A DNA stretch of 64,000 nucleotides from Sipunculus nudus (Eukaryota > Annelida > Sipuncula > Golfingiida > Sipunculidae). Shown here piece by piece: positions 36,701 through 48,700 of the stretch (position 1 is its first letter; every line of letters begins with the position of its first letter). The position numbers and the translations under genes are program-made. The DNA is taken from contig CM049316.1 of NCBI GenBank assembly GCA_026874595.1, forward strand, positions 1,672,001 through 1,736,000, in the 5' to 3' direction. Below the pieces are notes generated by a model. The model had not been told where the DNA came from. It did not search any database and was given only the letters and a program-made list of their open reading frames with translations.

Positions 36701-38336
36701 TGTCCCTCTGTCATCTTACTATCATCAGTCCTTTGTCCCTCTGTCATCACTCCATCATCTGTCCAGTGTCCCTCTGTCATCTCTCAATCATCTGTCCAGT
36801 GTCCCTCTGTCATCTTACTATCATCTGTCTTTTGTCCCTCTGTCATCTGTCCATCGCCATCCAGTGTCCCTCTGTCATCTTACTATCATCTGTCCTTTGT
36901 CCCTCTGTCATCTTTTCATCATTTTCCAGTGTCCCTCTGTCATCTTACTATCATCTGTCCTTTGTCCCTCTGTCATCTGTCCATCATTTTCCAGTGTCCC
37001 TCTGTCATCTGTCCATCATCTTTCCAGTGTCCCTCTGTCATCTTTTCATCATTTTCCAGTGTCCCTCTGTCATCTGTCCATCATCTTTCCAGTGTCCCTC
37101 AGTCATCTTTTCATTATTTTCCAGTGTCCCTCTGTCATCTGTCCATCGTCGTCAAGTGTCCCTCTGTCATCTTACTATCATCTGTCCTTTGTCACTCTGT
37201 CATTTGTCCATCATCTGTCCAGTGTCCCTCTGTCATCTCTCAATCATCTGTCCAGTGTCCCTCTGTCATCTTACTATCATCTGTCTTTTGTCCCTCTGTC
37301 ATCTGTCCATCGTCGTCCAGTGTCCCTCTGTCATCTTACTATCATCAGTCCTTTGTCCCTCTGTCATCTTTTCATCATCTTTCCAGTGTCCCTCTGTCAT
37401 CTTTTCATCATCTTACCAGTGTCCCTCTGTCATCTTTTCATCATCTTTCCAGTGTCCCTCTGTCATCTTTTCATCATCTTTCCAGTGTCCCTCTGTCATC
37501 TTTTCATCATTTTCCAGTGTCCCTCTGTCATCTGTCCATCGTCGTCCAGTGTCCCTCTGTCATCTTACTATCATCTGTCCTTTGTCACTCTGTCATTTGT
37601 CCATCATCTGTCCAGTGTCCCTCTGTCATCTCTCAATCATCTGTCCAGTGTCCCTCTGTCATCTTACTATCATCTGTCTTTTGTCCCTCTGTCATCTGTC
37701 CATCGTCATCCAGTGTCCCTCTGTCATCTTACAATCATCTGTCCTTTGTCCCTCTGTCATCTTTTCATCATTTTCCAGTGTCCCTCTGTCATCTTTTCAT
37801 CATTTTCCAGTGTCCCTCTGTCATCTTTTCATCATTTTCCAGTGTCCCTCTGTCATCTTTTCATCATTTTCCAGTGTCCCTCTGTCATCTGTCCATCATC
37901 TTTCCAGTGTCCCTCTGTCATCTTTTCATCATTTTTTAGTGTCCCTCTGTCATCTTTTCATCATTTTCCAGTGTCCCTCTGTCATCTTTTCATCATTTTC
38001 CAGTGTCCCTCTGTCATCTGTCCATCATCTTTCCAGTGTCCCTCTGTCATCTTTTCATCATTTTCCAGTGTCCCTCTGTCATCTTTTCATCATCTTTCCA
38101 GTGTCCCTCTGTCATCTTTTCATCATCTTTCCAGTGTCCCTCTGTCATCTTTTCATCATCTTTCCAGTGTCCCTCTGTCATCTTTTCATCATTTTCCAGT
38201 GTCTCTCTGTCATCTTTTCATCATTTTCCAGTGTCCCTCTGTCATCTTTTCATCATTTTCCAGTGTCCCTCTGTCATCTTTTCATCATTTTCCAGTGTCC
38301 CTCTGTCATCTTTTCATCATTTTCCAGTGTCCCTCT
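33715..38336. repeat. 2,311-bp higher-order block, two tandem copies
   Basis: 'tccatcgttgtcc' lies at 33,794 and 36,105 (position of cgttg), and the unique 'catttttta(g)' change lies at 35,626 and 37,937. Both offsets are 2,311 bp. The two copies meet at about 36,025. The block equals about 71 units. Confidence 0.85.
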
Positions 38337-38699
38337 GTCATCTGTCCATCATCTTTCCAGTGTCCCTCTGTCATCTGTCCATCGTCGTCCAGTGTCCCTC
38401 TGTCATCTTACTATCATCTGTCCTTTGTCACTCTGTCATTTGTCCATCATCTGTCCAGTGTCCCTCTGTCATCTCTCAATCATCTGTCCAGTGTCCCTCT
38501 GTCATCTTACTATCATCTGTCTTTTGTCCCTCTGTCATCTGTCCATCGTCGTCCAGTGTCCCTCTGTCATCTTACTATCATCAGTCCTTTGTCCCTCTGT
38601 CATCTTTTCATCATCTTTCCAGTGTCCCTCTGTCATCTTTTCATCATCTTACCAGTGTCCCTCTGTCATCTTTTCATCATCTTTCCAGTGTCCCTCTGT

Positions 38700-41600
38700 C
38701 ATCTTTTCATCATTTTCCAGTGTCCCTCTGTCATCTTTTCATCATCTTTCCAGTGTCCCTCTGTCATCTTTTCATCATTTTCCAGTGTCCCTCTGTCATC
38801 TTTTCATCATCTTTCCAGTGTCCCTCTGTCATCTTTTCATCATTTTCCAGTGTCTCTCTGTCATCTTTTCATCATTTTCCAGTGTCCCTCTGTCATCTTT
38901 TCATCATTTTCCAGTGTCCCTCTGTCATCTTTTCATCATTTTCCAGTGTCCCTCTGTCATCTTTTCATCATTTTCCAGTGTCCCTCTGTCATCTGTCCAT
39001 CATCTTTCCAGTGTCCCTCTGTCATCTTTTCATCATTTTCCAGTGTCCCTCTGTCATCTTTTCATCATCTTTCCAGTGTCCCTCTGTCATCTTTTCATCA
39101 TCTTACCAGTGTCCCTCTGTCATCTTTTCATCATCTTTCCAGTGTCCCTCTGTCATCTTTTCATCATTTTCCAGTGTCCCTCTGTCATCTTTCCATCATC
39201 TTTCCAGTGTCCCTCTGTCATCTTTTCATCATTTTCCAGTGTCCCTCTGTCATCTTTTCATCATTTTCCAGTGTCCCTCTGTCATCTTTTCATCATTTTC
39301 CAGTGTCCCTCTGTCATCTTTTCATTATCTTTCCAGTGTCCCTCTGTCATCTTTTCATCATTTTCCAGTGTCCCTCTGTCATCTTTTCATCATCTTTCCA
39401 GTGTCCCTCTGTCATCTTACTATCATCTGTCTTTTGTCCCTCTGTCATCTGTCCATCGTTGTCCAGTGTCCCTCTGTCATCTTACTATCATCTGTCCTTT
39501 GTCCCTCTGTCATCTGTCCATCATTTTCCAGTGTCCCTCTGTCATCTGTCCATCATCTTTCCAGTGTCCCTCTGTCATCTTTTCATCATTTTCCAGTGTC
39601 CCTCTGTCATCTGTCCATCATCTTTCCAGTGTCCCTCTGTCATCTTTTCATTATTTTCCAGTGTCCCTCTGTCATCTCTCAATCATCTGTCTTTTGTCCC
39701 TCTGTCATCTGTCCATCGTCGTCCAGTGTCCCTCTGTCATCTTACTATCATCTGTCCTTTGTCCCTCTGTCATCTGTCCATCATTTTCCAGTGTCCCTCT
39801 GTCATCTGTCCATCATCTTTCCAGTGTCCCTCTGTCATCTTTTCATCATTTTCCAGTGTCCCTCTGTCATCTGTCCATCATCTTTCCAGTGTCCCTCAGT
39901 CATCTTTTCATCATTTTCCAGTGTCCCTCTGTCATCTGTCCATCGTCGTCCAGTGTCCCTCTGTCATCTTACTATCATCAGTCCTTTGTCCCTCTGTCAT
40001 CACTCCATCATCTGTCCAGTGTCCCTCTGTCATCTCTCAATCATCTGTCCAGTGTCCCTCTGTCATCTTACTATCATCTGTCTTTTGTCCCTCTGTCATC
40101 TGTCCATCGCCATCCAGTGTCCCTCTGTCATCTTACTATCATCTGTCCTTTGTCCCTCTGTCATCTTTTCATCATTTTCCAGTGTCCCTCTGTCATCTTA
40201 CTATCATCTGTCCTTTGTCCCTCTGTCATCTGTCCATCATTTTCCAGTGTCCCTCTGTCATCTGTCCATCATCTTTCCAGTGTCCCTCTGTCATCTTTTC
40301 ATCATTTTCCAGTGTCCCTCTGTCATCTGTCCATCATCTTTCCAGTGTCCCTCAGTCATCTTTTCATCATTTTCCAGTGTCCCTCTGTCATCTGTCCATC
40401 GTCGTCCAGTGTCCCTCTGTCATCTTACTATCATCTGTCCTTTGTCACTCTGTCATTTGTCCATCATCTGTCCAGTGTCCCTCTGTCATCTCTCAATCAT
40501 CTGTCCAGTGTCCCTCTGTCATCTTACTATCATCTGTCTTTTGTCCCTCTGTCATCTGTCCATCGTCGTCCAGTGTCCCTCTGTCATCTTACTATCATCA
40601 GTCCTTTGTCCCTCTGTCATCTTTTCATCATCTTTCCAGTGTCCCTCTGTCATCTTTTCATCATCTTACCAGTGTCCCTCTGTCATCTTTTCATCATCTT
40701 TCCAGTGTCCCTCTGTCATCTTTTCATCATCTTTCCAGTGTCCCTCTGTCATCTTTTCATCATCTTTCCAGTGTCCCTCTATCATCTTTTCATCATTTTC
40801 CAGTGTCCCTCTGTCATCTTTCCATCATTTTCCAGTGTCCCTCTGTCATCTTTTCATCATTTTCCAGTGTCCCTCTGTCATCTTTTCATCATTTTCCAGT
40901 GTCCCTCTGTCATCTTTTCATCATTTTCCAGTGTCCCTCTGTCATCTTTTCATCATCTTTCCAGTGTCCCTCTGTCATCTTTTCATCATTTTCCAGTGTC
41001 TCTCTGTCATCTTTTCATCATCTTTCCAGTGTCCCTCTGTCATCTTTTCATCATTTTCCAGTGTCTCTCTGTCATCTTTTCATCATTTTCCAGTGTCCCT
41101 CTGTCATCTTTTCATCATTTTCCAGTGTCCCTCTGTCATCTTTTCATCATTTTCCAGTGTCCCTCTGTCATCTTTTCATCATTTTCCAGTGTCCCTCTGT
41201 CATCTGTCCATCATCTTTCCAGTGTCCCTCTGTCATCTTTTCATCATTTTCCAGTGTCCCTCTGTCATCTTTTCATCATCTTTCCAGTGTCCCTCTGTCA
41301 TCTTTTCATCATCTTACCAGTGTCCCTCTGTCATCTTTTCATCATCTTTCCAGTGTCCCTCTGTCATCTTTTCATCATTTTCCAGTGTCCCTCTGTCATC
41401 TTTCCATCATCTTTCCAGTGTCCCTCTGTCATCTTTTCATCATTTTCCAGTGTCCCTCTGTCATCTTTTCATCATTTTCCAGTGTCCCTCTGTCATCTTT
41501 TCATCATTTTCCAGTGTCCCTCTGTCATCTTTTCATTATCTTTCCAGTGTCCCTCTGTCATCTTTTCATCATTTTCCAGTGTCCCTCTGTCATCTTTTCA

Positions 41601-44310
41601 TCATCTTTCCAGTGTCCCTCTGTCATCTTACTATCATCTGTCTTTTGTCCCTCTGTCATCTGTCCATCGTTGTCCAGTGTCCCTCTGTCATCTTACTATC
41701 ATCTGTCCTTTGTCCCTCTGTCATCTGTCCATCATTTTCCAGTGTCCCTCTGTCATCTGTCCATCATCTTTCCAGTGTCCCTCTGTCATCTTTTCATCAT
41801 TTTCCAGTGTCCCTCTGTCATCTGTCCATCATCTTTCCAGTGTCCCTCTGTCATCTTTTCATTATTTTCCAGTGTCCCTCTGTCATCTCTCAATCATCTG
41901 TCTTTTGTCCCTCTGTCATCTGTCCATCGTCGTCCAGTGTCCCTCTGTCATCTTACTATCATCTGTCCTTTGTCCCTCTGTCATCTGTCCATCATTTTCC
42001 AGTGTCCCTCTGTCATCTGTCCATCATCTTTCCAGTGTCCCTCTGTCATCTTTTCATCATTTTCCAGTGTCCCTCTGTCATCTGTCCATCATCTTTCCAG
42101 TGTCCCTCAGTCATCTTTTCATCATTTTCCAGTGTCCCTCTGTCATCTGTCCATCGTCGTCCAGTGTCCCTCTGTCATCTTACTATCATCAGTCCTTTGT
42201 CCCTCTGTCATCACTCCATCATCTGTCCAGTGTCCCTCTGTCATCTCTCAATCATCTGTCCAGTGTCCCTCTGTCATCTTACTATCATCTGTCTTTTGTC
42301 CCTCTGTCATCTGTCCATCGCCATCCAGTGTCCCTCTGTCATCTTACTATCATCTGTCCTTTGTCCCTCTGTCATCTTTTCATCATTTTCCAGTGTCCCT
42401 CTGTCATCTTACTATCATCTGTCCTTTGTCCCTCTGTCATCTGTCCATCATTTTCCAGTGTCCCTCTGTCATCTGTCCATCATCTTTCCAGTGTCCCTCT
42501 GTCATCTTTTCATCATTTTCCAGTGTCCCTCTGTCATCTGTCCATCATCTTTCCAGTGTCCCTCAGTCATCTTTTCATCATTTTCCAGTGTCCCTCTGTC
42601 ATCTGTCCATCGTCGTCCAGTGTCCCTCTGTCATCTTACTATCATCTGTCCTTTGTCACTCTGTCATTTGTCCATCATCTGTCCAGTGTCCCTCTGTCAT
42701 CTCTCAATCATCTGTCCAGTGTCCCTCTGTCATCTTACTATCATCTGTCTTTTGTCCCTCTGTCATCTGTCCATCGTCGTCCAGTGTCCCTCTGTCATCT
42801 TACTATCATCAGTCCTTTGTCCCTCTGTCATCTTTTCATCATCTTTCCAGTGTCCCTCTGTCATCTTTTCATCATCTTACCAGTGTCCCTCTGTCATCTT
42901 TTCATCATCTTTCCAGTGTCCCTCTGTCATCTTTTCATCATCTTTCCAGTGTCCCTCTGTCATCTTTTCATCATCTTTCCAGTGTCCCTCTATCATCTTT
43001 TCATCATTTTCCAGTGTCCCTCTGTCATCTTTCCATCATTTTCCAGTGTCCCTCTGTCATCTTTTCATCATTTTCCAGTGTCCCTCTGTCATCTTTTCAT
43101 CATTTTCCAGTGTCCCTCTGTCATCTTTTCATCATTTTCCAGTGTCCCTCTGTCATCTTTTCATCATCTTTCCAGTGTCCCTCTGTCATCTTTTCATCAT
43201 TTTCCAGTGTCTCTCTGTCATCTTTTCATCATCTTTCCAGTGTCCCTCTGTCATCTTTTCATCATTTTCCAGTGTCTCTCTGTCATCTTTTCATCATTTT
43301 CCAGTGTCCCTCTGTCATCTTTTCATCATTTTCCAGTGTCCCTCTGTCATCTTTTCATCATTTTCCAGTGTCCCTCTGTCATCTTTTCATCATTTTCCAG
43401 TGTCCCTCTGTCATCTGTCCATCATCTTTCCAGTGTCCCTCTGTCATCTTTTCATCATTTTCCAGTGTCCCTCTGTCATCTTTTCATCATCTTTCCAGTG
43501 TCCCTCTGTCATCTTTTCATCATCTTACCAGTGTCCCTCTGTCATCTTTTCATCATCTTTCCAGTGTCCCTCTGTCATCTTTTCATCATTTTCCAGTGTC
43601 CCTCTGTCATCTTTCCATCATCTTTCCAGTGTCCCTCTGTCATCTTTTCATCATTTTCCAGTGTCCCTCTGTCATCTTTTCATCATTTTCCAGTGTCCCT
43701 CTGTCATCTTTTCATCATTTTCCGGTGTCCCTCTGTCATCTTTTCATCATCTTTCCAGTGTCCCTCTGTCATCTTTTCATCATTTTCCAGTGTCCCTCTG
43801 TCATCTTTTCATCATCTTTCCAGTGTCCCTCTGTCATCTTACTATCATCTGTCTTTTGTCCCTCTGTCATCTGTCCATCGTTGTCCAGTGTCCCTCTGTC
43901 ATCTTACTATCATCTGTCCTTTGTCCCTCTGTCATCTGTCCATCATTTTCCAGTGTCCCTCTGTCATCTGTCCATCATCTTTCCAGTGTCCCTCTGTCAT
44001 CTTTTCATCATTTTCCAGTGTCCCTCTGTCATCTGTCCATCATCTTTCCAGTGTCCCTCTGTCATCTTTTCATTATTTTCCAGTGTCCCTCTGTCATCTC
44101 TCAATCATCTGTCTTTTGTCCCTCTGTCATCTGTCCATCGTCGTCCAGTGTCCCTCTGTCATCTTACTATCATCTGTCCTTTGTCCCTCTGTCATCTGTC
44201 CATCATTTTCCAGTGTCCCTCTGTCATCTGTCCATCATCTTTCCAGTGTCCCTCTGTCATCTTTTCATCATTTTCCAGTGTCCCTCTGTCATCTGTCCAT
44301 CATCTTTCCA
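38700..44310. repeat. 2,211-bp higher-order block, about 2.5 copies (superblock I)
   Basis: 'cgttg' lies at 39,457, 41,668 and 43,879; 'ctctatcatc' (t of tatcat) at 40,780 and 42,991; 'ttcattatct' at 39,321 and 41,532; and 'ttccatcatc' at 39,191 and 41,402. All pairs are 2,211 bp apart, about 68 units. The third copy carries its own markers ('ccggtg' at 43,722, and 'ttcatcatct' where the others read 'ttcattatct'). Confidence 0.85.
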
Positions 44311-44399
44311 GTGTCCCTCTGTCATCTTTTCATCATTTTCCAGTGTCCCTCTGTCATCTGTCCATCATCTTTCCAGTGTCCCTCAGTCATCTTTTCATC

Positions 44400-45700
44400 A
44401 TTTTCCAGTGTCCCTCTGTCATCTGTCCATCGTCGTCCAGTGTCCCTCTGTCATCTTACTATCATCTGTCCTTTGTCACTCTGTCATTTGTCCATCATCT
44501 GTCCAGTGTCCCTCTGTCATCTCTCAATCATCTGTCCAGTGTCCCTCTGTCATCTTACTATCATCTGTCTTTTGTCCCTCTGTCATCTGTCCATCGTCGT
44601 CCAGTGTCCCTCTGTCATCTTACTATCATCAGTCCTTTGTCCCTCTGTCATCTTTTCATCATCTTTCCAGTGTCCCTCTGTCATCTTTTCATCATCTTAC
44701 CAGTGTCCCTCTGTCATCTTTTCATCATCTTTCCAGTGTCCCTCTGTCATCTTTTCATCATCTTTCCAGTGTCCCTCTGTCATCTTTTCATCATCTTTCC
44801 AGTGTCCCTCTATCATCTTTTCATCATTTTCCAGTGTCCCTCTGTCATCTTTCCATCATTTTCCAGTGTCCCTCTGTCATCTTTTCATCATTTTCCAGTG
44901 TCCCTCTGTCATCTTTTCATCATTTTCCAGTGTCCCTCTGTCATCTTTTCATCATTTTCCAGTGTCCCTCTGTCATCTTTTCATCATCTTTCCAGTGTCC
45001 CTCTGTCATCTTTTCATCATTTTCCAGTGTCTCTCTGTCATCTTTTCATCATCTTTCCAGTGTCCCTCTGTCATCTTTTCATCATTTTCCAGTGTCTCTC
45101 TGTCATCTTTTCATCATTTTCCAGTGTCCCTCTGTCATCTTTTCATCATTTTCCAGTGTCCCTCTGTCATCTTTTCATCATTTTCCAGTGTCCCTCTGTC
45201 ATCTTTTCATCATTTTCCAGTGTCCCTCTGTCATCTGTCCATCATCTTTCCAGTGTCCCTCTGTCATCTTTTCATCATTTTCCAGTGTCCCTCTGTCATC
45301 TTTTCATCATCTTTCCAGTGTCCCTCTGTCATCTTTTCATCATCTTACCAGTGTCCCTCTGTCATCTTTTCATCATCTTTCCAGTGTCCCTCTGTCATCT
45401 TTTCATCATTTTCCAGTGTCCCTCTGTCATCTTTCCATCATCTTTCCAGTGTCCCTCTGTCATCTTTTCATCATTTTCCAGTGTCCCTCTGTCATCTTTT
45501 CATCATTTTCCAGTGTCCCTCTGTCATCTTTTCATCATTTTCCGGTGTCCCTCTGTCATCTTTTCATCATCTTTCCAGTGTCCCTCTGTCATCTTTTCAT
45601 CATTTTCCAGTGTCCCTCTGTCATCTTTTCATCATTTTCCAGTGTCCCTCTGTCATCTTTTCATCATTTTCCAGTGTCCCTCTGTCATCTTTTCATCATT
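44400..45700. repeat. Truncated copy of the 2,211-bp block linking the superblocks
   Basis: 'ccggtg' at 45,542 and 'tatcatcttt' at 44,811 match 43,722 and 42,991 at an offset of 1,820 bp. This segment is a shortened further copy of the 2,211-bp block (391 bp less spacing). It joins superblock I to superblock II. Confidence 0.7.
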
Positions 45701-45704
45701 TTCC

Positions 45705-48700
45705 AGTGTCCCTCTGTCATCTGTCCATCATCTTTCCAGTGTCCCTCTGTCATCTTTTCATCATTTTCCAGTGTCCCTCTGTCATCTGTCCATCATCTTT
45801 CCAGTGTCCCTCAGTCATCTTTTCATCATTTTCCAGTGTCCCTCTGTCATCTGTCCATCGTCGTCCAGTGTCCCTCTGTCATCTTACTATCATCTGTCCT
45901 TTGTCACTCTGTCATTTGTCCATCATCTGTCCAGTGTCCCTCTGTCATCTCTCAATCATCTGTCCAGTGTCCCTCTGTCATCTTACTATCATCTGTCTTT
46001 TGTCCCTCTGTCATCTGTCCATCGTCGTCCAGTGTCCCTCTGTCATCTTACTATCATCAGTCCTTTGTCCCTCTGTCATCTTTTCATCATCTTTCCAGTG
46101 TCCCTCTGTCATCTTTTCATCATCTTACCAGTGTCCCTCTGTCATCTTTTCATCATCTTTCCAGTGTCCCTCTGTCATCTTTTCATCATCTTTCCAGTGT
46201 CCCTCTGTCATCTTTTCATCATCTTTCCAGTGTCCCTCTATCATCTTTTCATCATTTTCCAGTGTCCCTCTGTCATCTTCCCATCATTTTCCAGTGTCCC
46301 TCTGTCATCTTTTCATCATTTTCCAGTGTCCCTCTGTCATCTTTTCATCATTTTCCAGTGTCCCTCTGTCATCTTTTCATCATTTTCCAGTGTCCCTCTG
46401 TCATCTTTTCATCATCTTTCCAGTGTCCCTCTGTCATCTTTTCATCATCTGTCCTTTGTCCCTCTGTTATCTGTCTATCATTTTCCAGGGTCCCTCTGTC
46501 ATCTGTCCATCATCTTTCCAGTGTCCCTCTGTCATCTTTTCATCATTTTCCAGTGTCCCTCTGTCATCTGTCCATCATCTTTCCAGTGTCCCTCTGTCAT
46601 CTTTTCATCATCTTTCCAGTGTCCCTCTGTCATCTTTTCATCATTTTCCAGTGTCCCTCTGTCATCTTTTCATCATTTTCAAGTGTCCCTCTGTCATCTT
46701 TTCATCATTTTCCAGTGTCCCTCTGTCATCTTTTCATCATTTTCCAGTGTCCCTCTGTCATCTGTCCATCATCTTTCCAGTGTCCCTCTGTCATCTTTTC
46801 ATCATTTTCCAGTGTCCCTCTGTCATCTTACTATCATATGTCCTTTGTCCCTCTGTCATCACTCCATCATCTGTCCAGTGTCCCTCTGTCATCTCTCAAT
46901 CATCTGTCCAGTGTCCCTCTGTCATCTTACTATCATCTGTCTTTTGTCCCTCTGTCATCTGTCCATCGTCATCCAGTGTCCCTCTGTCATCTTACAATCA
47001 TCTGTCCTTTGTCCCTCTGTCATCTTTTCATCATTTTCCAGTGTCCCTCTGTCATCTGTCCATCATCTTTCCAGTGTCCTTCTGTCATCTTTCATCATTT
47101 TCCAGTGTCCCTCTGTCATCTTTTCATCATTTTCCAGTGTCCCTCTGTCATCTGTCCATCATCTTTCCAGTGTCCCTCTGTCATCTTTTCATCATTTTCC
47201 AGTGTCCCTCTGTCATCTTTTCATCATTTTCCAGTGTCCCTCTGTCATCTTTTCATCATTTTCCAGTGTCCCTCTGTCATCTTTTCATCATTTTCCAGTG
47301 TCCCTCTGTCATCTGTCCATCATCTTTCCAGTGTCCCTCTGTCATCTTTTCATCATTTTCCAGTGTCCCTCTGTCATCTTTTCATCATTTTCCAGTGTCC
47401 CTCTGTCATCTTTTCATCATTTTCCAGTGTCCCTCTGTCATCTGTCCATCATCTTTCCAGTGTCCCTCTGTCATCTTTTCATCATTTTCCAGTGTCCCTC
47501 TGTCATCTTTTCATCATCTTTCCAGTGTCCCTCTGTCATCTTTTCATCATCTTTCCAGTGTCCCTCTGTCATCTTTTCATCATCTTTCCAGTGTCCCTCT
47601 GTCATCTTTTCATCATTTTCCAGTGTCCCTCTGTCATCTTTCCATCATTTTCCAGTGTCCCTCTGTCATCTTTTCATCATTTTCCAGTGTCCCTCTGTCA
47701 TCTTTTCATCATTTTCCAGTGTCCCTCTGTCATCTTTTCATCATCTTTCCAGTGTCCCTCTGTCATCTTTTCATCATCTTTCCAGTGTCCCTCTGTCATC
47801 TTTTCATCATCTTTCCAGTGTCCCTCTGTCATCTTTTCATCATTTTCCAGTGTCCCTCTGTCATCTTTTCATCATTTTCCAGTGTCCCTCTGTCATCTTT
47901 TCATCATTTTCCAGTGTCCCTCTGTCATCTTTTCATCATTTTCCAGTGTCCCTCTGTCATCTTTTCATCATTTTCCAGTGTCCCTCTGTCATCTGTCCAT
48001 CATCTTTTCAGTGTCCCTCTGTCATCTTTTCATCATTTTCCAGTGTCCCTCTGTCATCTTTTCATCATCTTTCCAGTGTCCCTCTGTCATCTTTTCATCA
48101 TCTTTCCAGTGTCCCTCTGTCATCTTTTCATCATTTTCCAGTGTCTCTCTGTCATCTTTTCATCATTTTCCAGTGTCCCTCTGTCATCTTTTCATCATTT
48201 TCCAGTGTCCCTCTGTCATCTTTTCATCATTTTCCAGTGTCCCTCTGTCATCTTTTCATCATTTTCCAGTGTCCCTCTGTCATCTGTCCATCATCTTTCC
48301 AGTGTCCCTCTGTCATCTTTTCATCATTTTCCAGTGTCCCTCTGTCATCTTTTCATCATCTTTCCAGTGTCCCTCTGTCATCTTTTCATCATCTTACCAG
48401 TGTCCCTCTGTCATCTTTTCATCATCTTTCCAGTGTCCCTCTGTCATCTTTTCATCATTTTCCAGTGTCCCTCTGTCATCTTTTCATCATCTTTCCAGTG
48501 TCCCTCTGTCATCTGTCCATCATTTTCCAGTGTCCCTCTGTCATCTGTCCATCATCTTTCCAGTGTCCCTCTGTCATCTTTTCATCATTTTCCAGTGTCC
48601 CTCTGTCATCTGTCCATCATCTTTCCAGTGTCCCTCTGTCATCTTTTCATTATTTTCCAGTGTCCCTCTGTCATCTCTCAATCATCTGTCTTTTGTCCCT

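Larger units (their letters stand above)
29580..44310. repeat. Macrosatellite superblock I
   Basis: The order of unit variants here is repeated in 45,705-58,190. Left part: offset 16,125 (29,584 to 45,709; 'tcttcccatc' 30,151 to 46,276; 'ccaggg' 30,360 to 46,485). Right part: offset 13,879 ('cgttg' 36,105 to 49,984, 39,457 to 53,336 and 43,879 to 57,758; the TAG variant 37,937 to 51,816; 'ccggtg' 43,722 to 57,601). The difference is accounted for by one 2,311-bp block present twice here and once in superblock II, plus a 65-bp (two-unit) indel. Confidence 0.8.
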
